Shown: positions 1-10,095, numbered from the stretch's first letter. The stretch: 64,000 nucleotides of DNA from Chthoniobacterales bacterium (GCA_035274845.1 DATENU010000022.1:1-64000); one strand, 5' to 3'. Notes: generated by a model not told the origin, from the sequence alone. Program-made: numbers and translations.

Positions 1-1
1 G

Positions 2-1333
2 GTTTCCTTTGGCATCGAGACGGCCAATGCGGCGGGGACAGGAACGACCCAACCGATCAACGTGCGCCTGTATACGCAAACCACAGGGACCTTCCCTGGC
101 GGAACGCGGACGCAGATCGCGACGACGACGGTGAACGTGGCCGACCAGACCAACACGGTATTGAGCGTGCCGCTGGCGGCAGTGGTGCCAGCAGGGACGA
201 CGCAATTGATCATGGAAGTCAATTCGCCGGATGGACAGGCAGCGGGTCACTCGTTCTTCATCGGATCGAACGCGTCGGCGCAAACTGGCCCGAGCTACAT
301 CAGTGCAGCCAGCTGTGGCCTAACGACGCCGACCGACACGTCGGCGATCGGGTTCCCGAACATGCACATTGTGTTTAACATCAATGGTGGATGCGGAGGA
401 ACTCCGACCCCGACAGCCACTGCTTCGGCCACAGCCACGCCGACAGCAACCGCGACGGCAACCGCAACCGCTACGGCAACAGCCACACCGACAGCGACGG
501 CGACAATTGCACCGACCCCAACAGCAACCCCGACGCCGGGCGGAATAACGCAAGCGTTGAATCTGTCGACGCGCATGCGCGTGCAGGTGGGCGACAAGGT
601 GGGCATTGGCGGGTTCATCATCACGGGCAGCGCACCGAAGCATGTGGTGGTGCGCGGAATCGGACCTTCGCTGATCCACAATGGCATCACCGATGTGTTG
701 GCGGATCCGATTCTCGAGCTCCATGGGCCGAGCGGGTTTACCACGGTGACCAACGACAACTGGAGAGATACGCAAGAGGCGGCGATCGTGGCGACAGGGC
801 TGGCTCCGACCAATGACCTCGAGTCGGCGATCGACGCGATGCTGGCGCCCGGAGCCTACACGGCGGTAGTAAGAGGGAAGAACAACGCTTCGGGCGTGGC
901 CCTGGTGGAAGTCTACGACCTGAGTCCGACGAGCGGGAAACTGGGGAACATCAGCACGCGAGCGTTCGTGGACACGGGGGACAACATCGTCATCGCGGGC
1001 ATGGTGCTGGGGAACGGGACCTCGCTGGACCGGGTGGTGGTGCGAGGGATCGGGCCGAGTCTTGCGCCGACCTTCTTCCCCGCGAGCGCGGTGTTGGCCA
1101 ATCCGACGTTGGAACTGCGGGACGAGAACGGAACGCTGATCCTGGCGAACAACGACTGGCAGGACAACGCCGGGCAAGCGGCGGAGATCATCGCGGCTGG
1201 GTTGGCGCCGAGTAACAACCTGGAATCGGCGATAGCGGCATCGTTACCGCCCGGGTTCTACACGGTATTGCTGGCTGGGTTAAACAACGGGACCGGGATC
1301 GGCCTGGTGGAAATCTACGATCGCGGTCCGTAA
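2..1333 (+). CDS. Secreted protein with C-terminal tandem module, 5' end missing
   Basis: The reading frame is open from base 2, so the gene starts before the window; the GTG at 62 lies inside continuous coding sequence and is unlikely to be the start. Three parts are visible. An N-terminal beta-rich region of about 130 residues is one I do not recognise. A Thr/Ala/Pro low-complexity linker lies at about 403-540. A C-terminal module of two repeats lies at about 557-1333. Each repeat has the STRxRVxxGDxVxIGGF block, an R-G-I-G-P-S-L block, an NDNW or NNDW-Q/RD block and a closing GLVEIYD. Seven other proteins in this window end in the same module. The protein is presumably exported and surface-associated; its signal peptide would lie outside the window. 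Function unknown. Confidence 0.85.
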   Translation, partial: VSFGIETANAAGTGTTQPINVRLYTQTTGTFPGGTRTQIATTTVNVADQTNTVLSVPLAAVVPAGTTQLIMEVNSPDGQAAGHSFFIGSNASAQTGPSYISAASCGLTTPTDTSAIGFPNMHIVFNINGGCGGTPTPTATASATATPTATATATATATATATPTATATIAPTPTATPTPGGITQALNLSTRMRVQVGDKVGIGGFIITGSAPKHVVVRGIGPSLIHNGITDVLADPILELHGPSGFTTVTNDNWRDTQEAAIVATGLAPTNDLESAIDAMLAPGAYTAVVRGKNNASGVALVEVYDLSPTSGKLGNISTRAFVDTGDNIVIAGMVLGNGTSLDRVVVRGIGPSLAPTFFPASAVLANPTLELRDENGTLILANNDWQDNAGQAAEIIAAGLAPSNNLESAIAASLPPGFYTVLLAGLNNGTGIGLVEIYDRGP

Positions 1334-1355
1334 CCGGAGCCGATAAAAAAATAAT

Positions 1356-1393
1356 GCGAGGCTCGTGGGGAACCGCGAGCCTCGCTTTTTTTT
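1356..1393 (+). terminator. Rho-independent terminator
   Basis: A 10-bp stem (GCGAGGCTCG paired with CGAGCCTCGC) with a loop of about 10 nt is followed directly by eight T residues. It lies 22 bases after the stop codon of the preceding gene. Confidence 0.9.
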
Positions 1394-1429
1394 GGATGGC
1401 ACGCTTGAAGACGGCGGGCCACCGCCGTT

Positions 1430-1900
1430 GGGGAAAACGCCACTAGCTTAGGTGGATCGAGCGCTCCGCGCTCGATGGTAGGGACGGCGCGCTGCGCCGT
1501 CCGCAAGGAGGGGCGCTTTCCAAACCGCCCTCTTTTCAAGGAGCGGCGGTGTCTTCACCGCCGTCAATTTACGCCACATTGGCGTCGCATCCGCCTTCAG
1601 CGTAGCCAGCGGCGAAGCGGCCGCAAAAAAAACGGCGGTTTGTAAACCGCCGCTCCTTGGTTTCGGCGCAGCGCGCCGTCCGAAAATAGCCCAGCGCTTT
1701 AGCGCTGGGATTTCTTCGCGCGAATTCGAAATCGTCCGCGGAGCCCTTCGACTTGCTCAGGGCTTTGAGCTTGTCGAAACGGCGGCCGATCCACCTCACG
1801 TCACCCGTCACACGTCACTCGTTTCCCATCCGTGTCATCCGCCCTGCCCGCATCGCTACGCGAAGCGTGCGGGCGCGGCGTAATCCGCGGTTTCCCCCTG
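1430..1900. repeat. Intergenic mosaic of palindromic repeats
   Basis: This gene-free stretch is built from several repeat types that recur elsewhere in the window. One contains GGTGGATCGAGCGCT with its inverted half CGCGCTCGAT (from 1450). One has the form AAGGAGGGGCGCTTTCC / GGAGCGGCGGT (1505-1550 and 1640-1665). A perfect 20-bp palindrome, CCCAGCGCTTTAGCGCTGGG with a TT centre, lies at 1690-1709. A GACTTGCTCAGGGCTTTGAG element and a CCGCGGATTACGC-type element follow in inverse orientation. Related pieces lie near 2500-2850, 7400-7735, 36490-36714 and 49738-49822. I see no protein-coding gene here. Confidence 0.7.
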
Positions 1901-1962
1901 CCCTCGCTCGTTTTGCCTTTGACATTCGTCCGCCCACTGGGTCGAGTAGGGCCCTCGCGTTT

Positions 1963-2451
1963 ATGAAAAGAATCAATCTCGTCCTTTGCCTCTTTCTTGC
2001 CTCCTCCGGATTCGCCTTTCTTCAGGCGGCCGAACCGGAAGCCTCACCCTTTCCGGGCGTGCAAAAGGCCATGTCGCCTGGGGACTACGAAGCGGCTGGT
2101 TTGCAAAAGCTCGACCCGGCGGAGCGGGCAAAGCTCGATGAATTCATTCGCAACTATGTTGCGGTAAGCAACGAACGGGTGGCGACCACGGCAGTCGACA
2201 AAGCGGTAAAGGAACAGAAGGTCTCCGCCCCGGAGGTCATCCAGAGCCGGATTGTCGGCCCCTTCACCGGTTACAATGGACGAACCGTTTTCACGCTCGA
2301 GAATGGACAGCGCTGGGCCCAATCGCAAAGCGACAGCGCTTATTTTCCCAAGGTCGATTCACCGCCGGTCCTGATTGTGAAAGCCGGTTTCGGCTACCGC
2401 ATGATGATTGCCGGCGCCTCCGGAGCGATCCGGGTGGTGAAGGTCAAGTAA
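1963..2451 (+). CDS. Small exported protein of unknown function
   Basis: This 162-residue protein opens with a clear Sec signal peptide: MKR, then a hydrophobic stretch, with cleavage probably near LQAAE. The frame is open further upstream, but that part translates repeat DNA, so the ATG at 1963 is chosen. Residues about 25-95 are charged and probably helical. The last 60 residues contain F-T-G-Y-N-G-R-T-V-F-T-L-E-N-G-Q-R-W, a small beta-rich motif often seen in uncharacterised periplasmic proteins. There is no catalytic signature, and the gene stands alone between repeat-filled spacers. Confidence 0.7.
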   Translation: MKRINLVLCLFLASSGFAFLQAAEPEASPFPGVQKAMSPGDYEAAGLQKLDPAERAKLDEFIRNYVAVSNERVATTAVDKAVKEQKVSAPEVIQSRIVGPFTGYNGRTVFTLENGQRWAQSQSDSAYFPKVDSPPVLIVKAGFGYRMMIAGASGAIRVVKVK

Positions 2452-2479
2452 GGGAGCGGCGGCGCGTTTCGCGCCCTCT

Positions 2480-2950
2480 TGCTCTTGCTCTTACTCTTTG
2501 AACCGCGGATTACGCGGATGCCGCGGATAAGCATGGAGACGGCACGCCATCGTGCCGTTGAGGGAAAACCGCAACGGAAGAATGGACAAGAATGATTGCT
2601 AAAGTCCCAAATCCCAACCACCAAATCCCAAATTCTCTGATCGACCGCGGATTACGCCGCGCCCGCAACGCTTCGCGTAGCGATGCGGGCAGGGCGGATG
2701 GCACTGATGGGAAACAAGTGACGTGTGACATGAGGTGGATCGGCCGCTCCCATCTTGGCGTCGCCCACAGGGCGACGGCTACAGAAGAAGATCGGCGGTT
2801 TGGAAAGCGCCGCTCCTTGCGGACGGCGCAGCGCGCCGTCCCTACCAATTCCATCCGTGATATCCGTGGAATCCGCGGTTAATAAGCATTTCCCAGTTTG
2901 GTGATTGTGATTTCCCTGGAATTTGGTTCTTGGGACTTGGGATTTCTGCT
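2480..2950. repeat. Repeat mosaic enclosed by heptamer arms
   Basis: Two arms of phased 7-bp units enclose about 270 bp of palindromic repeats. The left arm (2603-2637) repeats AATCCCA-like units. The right arm (2908-2949) carries inverse units such as CTTGGGA twice in a row. Between them are a CCGCGGATTACGC element, a GGTGGATCGGCCGCT element, a GGGCGACGGCTACAG element and an AAAGCGCCGCTCCTTG element. A GGAGACGGCACGCC element lies further left at 2533-2560. No coding gene is supported in 2452-3036. Confidence 0.65.
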
Positions 2951-3036
2951 CAGCGCATCCATTGAGCAGCGCGCCCGCGCCGCTGTCCGCCCCCCGGCAA
3001 ATGGAAGGCAGACAGCGCGCGCTTTGGGGCGATGCG

Positions 3037-6000
3037 TCAGGGTTGGAGTCCGAGATCGAAGACTTCTACCAGACCAATGCCGGTTCCACCACTTACCCCG
3101 GAAAGAAGAGCCGTGTAAGCGCCGGGCGCCAGGGTCGTCGAGATTCCGGATTCGAGGTCGTTGCTTGGCGCGAGCCCCGCGGCCGTGAGTTGAGCGGCCT
3201 GGGCGGGGTCATCCTGCCAATTGTTATTGGCAATCAGGACCGTTCCGTTGCTATTGCGCAACTCCAGGGTTGGATTCGCCAACACCGCGGATGCAGGGAA
3301 GCTGCCCGGGGCAAGGCTGGGCCCGATCCCGCGCAGGACAATCCGATCCAGATCCAAAATGCCGGCCCTGATCGAGAAACCAGCGATGACGATGTCGTTG
3401 CCGGTGCTCACGAAGCCGCGGGTGCTGAGGTTACCCAGTCTTGAACTGGCCGCCTCATTGAGGTCGTAGATTTCCACCAATCCAACTCCCGAGGTATTGC
3501 CGTTTCCTGAGACAATCGCCGTATAGGCGCCCGGACTTAGCGTGGCTATGATCGCCGATTCGGAGTTGTTGGCCGGAGCCAGGCCGGAGGCGATGATGGC
3601 CGCTTCCTGGGTGTCGCGCCAGTTGTTGTTGATTACGGTGACGAACCCGCTCGGTCCATGCAGCTCGAGCATCGGGTCGGCGAGCACGTCCGTGATCCCG
3701 AATTGGGTCAGGGTAGGCCCGAGCGCGCGTACGATCACCTGCTTGGGCCCGCTGCCGCTGATGATGAATCCACCAATACCCACTTTGTCGCCCGTCTGAA
3801 CGCGCAGGCGAGTCGAGAGATTAACGGTTTGGGCGTGCGGCGTGGCACTTGGGCCCGGCGTCGGAGTAGGCGTAACCGATCCGCCCGGAGTCGGCGTCGG
3901 CGTTCCGCTTGGACCTGGAGTAGGTGTGGGGCCACCCTGGAGAAGAACCGTCGCACTAACGACATTACTGAACGGACCCTCCACCATCTGGCCGTTTATG
4001 GTGTAAGTCGTCCGCACCCGGTAACAGCGAGTCCCGTTCGTCTGGTTCTGGACCAGGAACGAAGTCGCGGCCGTGCTGCTGACGTCAAACCAGGCGTCGT
4101 TCACGATGGAGATATCATCAACGTACCACCCAAACGGCGTCGACCCGGCCCGGTTATCCGGACCGAGGGCATAATGGAAACGCAGCCGGATGGTCTGACC
4201 TCCGTAATTCGCAAGGCTCACCGAACGTTGAAAAAGCGGTTCGGTGGCAAACGATACCGGGCCAGTGCCTAGCTCCGACCGATTATGAATATAGAGCGCC
4301 TCCCAGGTTGTTCCATTGTCCACGGAAGCTTCGACCAGCACGTTGTCGTCGCCTTCGTTGTTGTCCCAGTCCGAGAAGTTAAGGAATGTCTGTCCTCCGG
4401 TCGGAATGGGTATCGGGTTGTTGTAGGTAAGGTACGAGTCCGCGCTGACCGTGTTTTCCATTCCCTGGGCATAGAAGGTAGTGCCGGCATGTTGCGGTTT
4501 CGTTCCTGTCGTCCAGTTGATGGCTCCTGATCCATTCGTCGTGGTGGTCCAGTTCATCAGGCCATGCTCGGCATCATCAAAGAGCAAAGGAGCGCACGCT
4601 TCCTGCGAGACCTGGAGCAGATCGGGGCCGGTGGCGCCGGTGGGCCGCACCCAGTTTAGCGTGTAGGAGCCGTCCGGATCCGGGTTCTGATAATCGCTTC
4701 CCGTGGAAAGCACGGGCGCTTCGAGAGTCGGGCATTGGATGACCTTAATGTTATCGATGTACCAGCCTTCGACGCCGTTGCAGCCATCCTGGCTCCAGGT
4801 GAAGCGGATATTGATCGTATCGCCCGGTTGTGCGACCGACGCGAGATTGGCCAGAGTAGTTCCCCACGAACCGTGGGCCACCCCTCCGAGATTCGTCCCG
4901 GTCCATGCGTCTTCACCGGGATTGGGCCCGGTGTTGTTGCCGATCGGCGCAGCCTGATTGTAGACGGTGTTCGGCGGGTTGAAGACGTACTCGCTCCGGG
5001 GGAGGAGCTGATACGGAAGACCATTCGTGCTGATCTCCACCTGGCCGCCATCCACTCCCGCTTCGCTCGCGATATAGTGGTCGAAAATCAACATGGGCGT
5101 AGTCGCCCCCGCTGGGATCGTAATCGGGGGACTATCAAGGGTGTGACTGCCGGAATAATCGCCGCCCGGCGCGCAAGTCCCACCGCCGGGCTGACCGATA
5201 GCTGGATTAATGGCAAACGCAGCCGTCCCGGTGCGACCACCTGGCAGGGTGGAATTCAAGTGGAAGAAGCGGGTCGCCATCTTGGTGGCGTCCTCCCAGT
5301 CAATGAGACCGGTGCCGTAGCCCATGCTTGTCTTGGTCCATGCACCTTCACCGCTCTCCCAATCCTCCGAGAAGATGATGGTGGGCGCCTGGCAAACCGG
5401 CGCTGCATCCGGATTCAAAAGGGGGCCAGTCGCACAGACCGGCGGCAGGCTCATCTCGACGGCCAGCATTGCCTTGGTCACCTCCTGGCAGTCAGCGGCC
5501 GTAATATGTTCGGTCGAAGGCGTGCCCGTCCCGCTATCGGTGGAAAGATTATTCAGGTTCGCTCCGATCAGATCGCTGCAGGAGCTTTGGAGCGCAATGG
5601 CGTGCGCCGGGAAATCGGTGGTAGGCGTTTGATACACCGATTCCGCGCGGAAATAGATCGCGGCAGCTTTCGTTAGGCCGATGCCGGTTATGGTCTGGCC
5701 GTTATACGAACCACCGGGCAAAAACTGCGTCCCATCCACGATAAAAGCATAGGCGTGGTTCGGCACGCCCGAGTTGGTATGAACTCCGCCGCCATCATCC
5801 GTGCCACAGGCATAGTTTGGAGAGGAAACCTTGCCGGGATCGCCGAGACGATCGGGGTCGTACATGTCGCGCAAGAGAAGCTCCTGCACTTGCTGGCCCA
5901 GGTCTTCGCCGACCAGCCAGCGTTGCCCGTTCGGGTACGGCTCGGCATTGTTGCTTCCGCCCGACCCATCCGATCCGTTAATCAGGTCGACCGTCTCGCC

Positions 6001-7188
6001 AAATATGTCCGAGTACGATTCATTGAGCGCGCCGGACTGAAAGGCGTAGATGAGTCCGTGGGTGTACTCGGTGTAGGCGTGGCTCCATTCATGGGAAACA
6101 ACGTCGTCGGCGTCGAAGATCGGGCAATAGTTCGTGGAGGTTCCATTCCAGTAGGCATTCGGGCACTGCTCGTTGATCAGGTAAACGCTGATCATGTGAT
6201 GCCCCATAGCGTCGTAGGAATCGCGGCCGAAAGCAGATGAGTAAAGGTTGTAGGTCTGGCCCGCGAAATCGTAGAGGTTGTTAACAAACGGCGCCGGACT
6301 CGGCGGGTCTCCTTCCTTGCGCTGAACAAAGAGGTCCGGATTCATGGGGTCGTAGCGCGGCGAGTAAATGGTCCGGTAAAGCGCGGATGGATGGAGCGGG
6401 AAATGCAACAAAACCGCCGCTGTTCCCGCATCGACCAGGACCTGCTCGGCCGATCTTTCTCCCGTCGCGGTGACGGAATAGGCCAGCCGGCTAACCACCG
6501 GCCGTCCTTCGAGCAAACCGGCGGGATAAATGACGGTCTCAACTTTCGCCACCTTCCATTTCTCACCGGCTCCCGTCTTTTGCAGCGCACTCATGGCCGC
6601 TTCGAGAGCTGAAGCCTCCGTAACATACGGAACCGTCCCGGCCGAAATCCGGCCGACATAATCTCCGTTCACGCCTGTGATTCCCTGGTCGTTCATGTGG
6701 ACGACGACCTGCGCGCCAAAGACTGGAATGCCGTGATAGAACTGATTCAATCTCACGTGCGTCATCCCGATCGAGTCGGTCGTCGGCGCCGCGGCCTGGA
6801 GATCGTTACCGGCGGTGGCGGAGGCGCGCTCCGGATCGCTCATTCCGATTAATGCGCCGTGCGCGGCCAGGAACGCTTTCGCGCGAGTTTGCGGCGTCGT
6901 TGATTTATCGGCGGTCGCCAGGACTCCGCCGGAAGCGCGAACGAACCGATAATTGCCGGTTTGGCGCGAGACCTCACCGGTGATCTCGGACCGGCTGGAT
7001 TTCCGAAGATTGTTGAACGCTGCTACGGCAACCGGATTAATCGTCACTGCTGAAGCGGCTGCCGAATTTCGGGTTGGAGTGGCGGCTCGCGGGTTCGTGG
7101 TGGAGCTGATCGCGCTCCAGGCGAAGGCTGCTCCAAGCAGGAGACAAGTGGAAGCCGCGGTCGCGCGGATGAGTCTGTAATATTTCAT
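3037..7188 (-). CDS. Secreted M4 (thermolysin-type) metallopeptidase with J-like domains and C-terminal module
   Basis: This 1383-residue precursor starts with a signal peptide (about residues 1-30) and an FTP-type inhibitory propeptide (about 50-260). The catalytic domain shows the zinc motif HEWSH (366-370). The third zinc ligand, Glu390, lies in NESYSD exactly 20 residues after the second His, as in thermolysin. The GGGVHTNSG motif carries the catalytic His at about 470. Two jelly-roll-like regions follow (about 605-815 and 850-1030), each with a GWYIDNI or GWYVDDI motif, as in immune-inhibitor-A-like or choice-of-anchor-J domains. A PTPTPGPS-rich linker leads to the two-repeat C-terminal module (about 3037-3825). 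It should be an extracellular protease, surface-held or released. An AAAGGA ribosome site lies just before the ATG. Confidence 0.93.
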   Translation of the reverse strand: MKYYRLIRATAASTCLLLGAAFAWSAISSTTNPRAATPTRNSAAASAVTINPVAVAAFNNLRKSSRSEITGEVSRQTGNYRFVRASGGVLATADKSTTPQTRAKAFLAAHGALIGMSDPERASATAGNDLQAAAPTTDSIGMTHVRLNQFYHGIPVFGAQVVVHMNDQGITGVNGDYVGRISAGTVPYVTEASALEAAMSALQKTGAGEKWKVAKVETVIYPAGLLEGRPVVSRLAYSVTATGERSAEQVLVDAGTAAVLLHFPLHPSALYRTIYSPRYDPMNPDLFVQRKEGDPPSPAPFVNNLYDFAGQTYNLYSSAFGRDSYDAMGHHMISVYLINEQCPNAYWNGTSTNYCPIFDADDVVSHEWSHAYTEYTHGLIYAFQSGALNESYSDIFGETVDLINGSDGSGGSNNAEPYPNGQRWLVGEDLGQQVQELLLRDMYDPDRLGDPGKVSSPNYACGTDDGGGVHTNSGVPNHAYAFIVDGTQFLPGGSYNGQTITGIGLTKAAAIYFRAESVYQTPTTDFPAHAIALQSSCSDLIGANLNNLSTDSGTGTPSTEHITAADCQEVTKAMLAVEMSLPPVCATGPLLNPDAAPVCQAPTIIFSEDWESGEGAWTKTSMGYGTGLIDWEDATKMATRFFHLNSTLPGGRTGTAAFAINPAIGQPGGGTCAPGGDYSGSHTLDSPPITIPAGATTPMLIFDHYIASEAGVDGGQVEISTNGLPYQLLPRSEYVFNPPNTVYNQAAPIGNNTGPNPGEDAWTGTNLGGVAHGSWGTTLANLASVAQPGDTINIRFTWSQDGCNGVEGWYIDNIKVIQCPTLEAPVLSTGSDYQNPDPDGSYTLNWVRPTGATGPDLLQVSQEACAPLLFDDAEHGLMNWTTTTNGSGAINWTTGTKPQHAGTTFYAQGMENTVSADSYLTYNNPIPIPTGGQTFLNFSDWDNNEGDDNVLVEASVDNGTTWEALYIHNRSELGTGPVSFATEPLFQRSVSLANYGGQTIRLRFHYALGPDNRAGSTPFGWYVDDISIVNDAWFDVSSTAATSFLVQNQTNGTRCYRVRTTYTINGQMVEGPFSNVVSATVLLQGGPTPTPGPSGTPTPTPGGSVTPTPTPGPSATPHAQTVNLSTRLRVQTGDKVGIGGFIISGSGPKQVIVRALGPTLTQFGITDVLADPMLELHGPSGFVTVINNNWRDTQEAAIIASGLAPANNSESAIIATLSPGAYTAIVSGNGNTSGVGLVEIYDLNEAASSRLGNLSTRGFVSTGNDIVIAGFSIRAGILDLDRIVLRGIGPSLAPGSFPASAVLANPTLELRNSNGTVLIANNNWQDDPAQAAQLTAAGLAPSNDLESGISTTLAPGAYTALLSGVSGGTGIGLVEVFDLGLQP

Positions 7189-7394
7189 AGAGGTGTCCTT
7201 TCGGATGCAGGTTGAGCAATTTTCCTGACGTGGATTGGAGCTCTGCCCTGAAGGCGTGGGCGAATGTCCTGCCCTTGATTCGGGTGATGGAGGCCAGGTG
7301 TTCGTATTTTTGTGAAGCTAATTTCTTAATCTGCGGGAAAATAGGTAAGCAACTTTCGAATGGAGAGCGCAGTCGAAGAGGTTGTTGGACCGCG

Positions 7395-7735
7395 GATTAC
7401 GCGGATATCGCGGATGATCGAGGTGGATCGAGCGCTCAGCTCGATGGTGGGGAAGGCGTGCTGCGCCGTCCGGACAAGGAGGGGCGCTTTCTAAACCGCC
7501 CATTCTTCTGTAGCCGTCGCCCTGGGGGCGACGCGAAATGGTCAACCGCGGATCACGCGGATTTCACGGATAAAAAATGGTAGGGACGGCGCTTTCCCGT
7601 TTCGACAGGCTCAAGGCCCTGAGTCCAACCGAAGGGCAAACCGCCGATTTCTTCTGTAGCCGTCGCCCTGCGGGCGATGTCAAGGTAACGGCGGCCGATC
7701 CACCTCACGTCACACCTTTCCCCATCCGCGGTCAA
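7395..7735. repeat. Intergenic repeat mosaic upstream of the M4 peptidase
   Basis: The space from 7189 to 7744 has no supported gene. Its first 180 bases should hold the leader and promoter of the peptidase; a weak pair TTGCTT-17-TTAAGA reads on the minus strand at 7352-7324. From 7395 on it consists of recurring elements: CCGCGGATTACGCGGAT, GGTGGATCGAGCGCTC with its inverse half, AAGGAGGGGCGCTTTC, CTTCTGTAGCCGTCGCC twice, and TTTCGACAGGCTCAAGG. All have relatives at 1430-1900 and 2480-2850. Confidence 0.6.
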
Positions 7736-7744
7736 TTTTTCGGG

Positions 7745-9571
7745 TCACTGCAGCTTGTAAACTTCAACCAACCCGACGCCCGTTGTGTTACTTGCACCGC
7801 GCACGATCGCCGTGTAGCTACCGGGCGCAATTGTCTGCAGTAATGCCGATTCACGATCGTTTGGGGGCTGAAGACCCAACGCTTCGATTTCGGCTTCCTG
7901 TGTGTCTCTCCAATCGTTGTTCGATCGAAGTGTCACACCGTAGGAATTAATCAAATCCAGCGTTGTATCCTGCAGCGCCCCTTGGATCCCGAAATCACTT
8001 AACGTAGGGCCCAAGGCGCGCACGACAATTTTCCCATTCGCACCATTAGCAGGCCCAACAATGATTCCGGCGATCATCACATTGTCCCCCGTATCGACCA
8101 GGCCCCGCGTACTGATGTTCGCTAAAGTGGAATCCGCGGCCGGGTCTAAATCGTAGGCATCAACCACCCCCACGCCGGTGGTGTTGCCCTGCCCGCGCAA
8201 AATCGCCGTGTACGCCCCGGGATTAAGGATCGCCACCAGAGCCGATTCCAAATCATTCGTTGGTGCCAGGCCCGTGGCTTCAATCTCAACCTGCTGATTG
8301 CTGCCGTCAGGTCTTAGCTTCCAGTTGTCATTTGTCGCGATAACCGCGTCACCCTGATGCAATTCGATGATCGGATCCGGCAACCTGTCATTGACCGCAC
8401 TCAACGAAGGTCCGATCCCGCGGATGATTACCCGCTTGGGGTTAGTGCCTGTGATAATGACTCCGCCGATCAAGGCATTGTCACCGAGACCAACGCGCAG
8501 CCGGGTTGCAACATTGCGGAGCGCCGCAGTGGGAACTACATCGCTCCGTCCAGTATCGAACACTCGCAACCCAGTTGGACCGACATTCGTGCCGGTGGAA
8601 GCGAAAAGCCAGCGACCAGAGCGATCTATGGCAAGTTGACGTCCGTCAATGCCATGCGGCAGAGAGATCGTTCCCACCAGGTTAAACGTCGCTGTATCAA
8701 AGATCTTGATCGCACTTTGGGTGTAGGCCCCATGATATAGGAGCGTGTCATCATTGCTGAAAACCGCCGGTCCGGGGCGGGCACCCACGTTAAACGTTCC
8801 ATTGACGCTTGTGAGGTCGGCGGTCGGAATCTCAAACGTCGTGTACGGAGGCGAACCATTCCCCCTGCCCATTGGATATACGATCAGCTGGCCGCCATGG
8901 CTGAGTTTCAGATCCGCGGCAATGCTGGCAAAGCTTGCGCAAAACGCGACTTCCTGAAGAAGAGACGCGTTTTCAGTCGCTACCTTAAACTTATTCAAGG
9001 TAGAGCATGTCCCGGCGGCGCCATCACCGTAAAACAATATATTCCGATCAGGACTGATCTCCAAACGACCGTCGACGGATTGGTGGTTTCCTCCCAACGG
9101 CGCCTGAAAGGCACCGGTGTTTGCATCAACCTGCCAAACCCGGGGGGAGCCGGAAAGCGGAGTCACATAAAGGCGACCGCCTAAGCCTTCTTCAACATCT
9201 GACAACTGCAAGGGGACCGGCAGACTTGGTAACCTCTCGAGAGTATTCAAGTCCAGCACTCTGATGCCGGGGTCTCCTCCCGCGTCTGCAATCCACAACT
9301 TTGATCCATCAACAGAAATGGACAGGCCTTCAGGAGCCGCTCCGAACGATACGCTTTTAATAATACTCATCGTAGTCGTATCGATCACGATGACGCGGCC
9401 GGAGCTGCTCGCGTAAACCCGAGGACGAATTGGATCCGCCACGAGGCGCGAGACGGCCTCATCGAATATGATTGGCGTCGGCGTGGGGGTGGGAGAAGGA
9501 CCTGCCAAGGTATTTCCGGTAAAGGCAATCAGTGAGCCGCATCCCACCAATAAGAAACGGGAGATATGCAT
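7745..9571 (-). CDS. Secreted YVTN-type beta-propeller protein with C-terminal module
   Basis: The protein has about 608 residues. The ATG at 9571 is chosen over an upstream TTG at 9598 because it places a normal signal peptide (MHISRFLLVGCG and onward, cleaved near TLAG) at the N-terminus. A short SPTPTPTP stretch follows. About 310 residues of propeller-like repeats come next, with phrases such as RVIVIDTTT, GLSISVDGSKLWIAD, IKIFDTATFNLVGTI and RWLFASTGT, typical of YVTN/lactonase-like beta-propellers. The last 260 residues (about 7745-8523) are the two-repeat module, ending VEVYKLQ. It is presumably an exported surface protein; ligand unknown. LVGC resembles a lipobox but lies too early in the hydrophobic segment. 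Confidence 0.85.
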   Translation of the reverse strand: MHISRFLLVGCGSLIAFTGNTLAGPSPTPTPTPIIFDEAVSRLVADPIRPRVYASSSGRVIVIDTTTMSIIKSVSFGAAPEGLSISVDGSKLWIADAGGDPGIRVLDLNTLERLPSLPVPLQLSDVEEGLGGRLYVTPLSGSPRVWQVDANTGAFQAPLGGNHQSVDGRLEISPDRNILFYGDGAAGTCSTLNKFKVATENASLLQEVAFCASFASIAADLKLSHGGQLIVYPMGRGNGSPPYTTFEIPTADLTSVNGTFNVGARPGPAVFSNDDTLLYHGAYTQSAIKIFDTATFNLVGTISLPHGIDGRQLAIDRSGRWLFASTGTNVGPTGLRVFDTGRSDVVPTAALRNVATRLRVGLGDNALIGGVIITGTNPKRVIIRGIGPSLSAVNDRLPDPIIELHQGDAVIATNDNWKLRPDGSNQQVEIEATGLAPTNDLESALVAILNPGAYTAILRGQGNTTGVGVVDAYDLDPAADSTLANISTRGLVDTGDNVMIAGIIVGPANGANGKIVVRALGPTLSDFGIQGALQDTTLDLINSYGVTLRSNNDWRDTQEAEIEALGLQPPNDRESALLQTIAPGSYTAIVRGASNTTGVGLVEVYKLQ

Positions 9572-9698
9572 CGGACGCGCGGATTTAATACGTATCAAAC
9601 AGAGAAGTCAAAGCGTGAATTTGGATGATCGGTAGCGGGCGGAGGAATACCCGCGAAGCCTGGTCCCCACGAAGCGCTGCCCGCCGTGCTGGGCCCAA

Positions 9699-10095
9699 TT
9701 ACTGAATACTAACTGAGGATGGCTGTAACCCTTTTGTCGCCCCGGTGGCGGTGTCGGCTTCGTGGTGCATATGGCCGCTGCGCAGGAACGGGACGCGATC
9801 GAGAACGTTCTCCTGGAACCACTCCAGCGCGAGGTAGATCACCGGCGTGATGTAAAGAGTGATGAGCTGCGAAACGATCAAGCCGCCAACGATGACGAGA
9901 CCGAGCGGACGGCGCGATGATCCGTCGGCGCCGTAGCCGAGCGCGAGCGACACCGCCCCCATCAACGCGGCCAGGGTTGTGATAATGATGGGGCGAAAAC
10001 GTTCGACGCTCGCTTCATGAATCGCGGTGCGAAGATCGTAACCTTCATCAATCCGGTGGAGAGCGAAGTCGACGATCATGATGCCGTTCTTTTTC
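9699..10095 (-). pseudogene. Duplicated 3' fragment of the RND permease gene
   Basis: About 345 bases (9752-10095) match the 3' end of the intact permease gene (12850-13194) at well over 90% by eye, including the KKNGIMIVDFALHRIDEGYD region and the RSGHMHHE tail. Similarity stops abruptly at 10095, where the intact gene continues upstream; the last residues before the stop also differ. The remaining frame would encode only about 126 residues, with the last membrane helices and no transporter body. It is a truncated copy. Together with the intact tail it forms direct repeats around the beta-helix gene at 10168-12696. Confidence 0.88.

Noticed and set aside
295-1218. Minus-strand frames opposite the first gene
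   Set aside because: They are shadows of the Thr/Ala repeat region and the module repeats, with no independent start signals.
9539-9565. Lipoprotein signal (LVGC) in the YVTN-type protein
   Set aside because: The Cys comes after only about eight residues and the hydrophobic segment continues beyond it. A normal Sec signal cleaved near LAG fits better.
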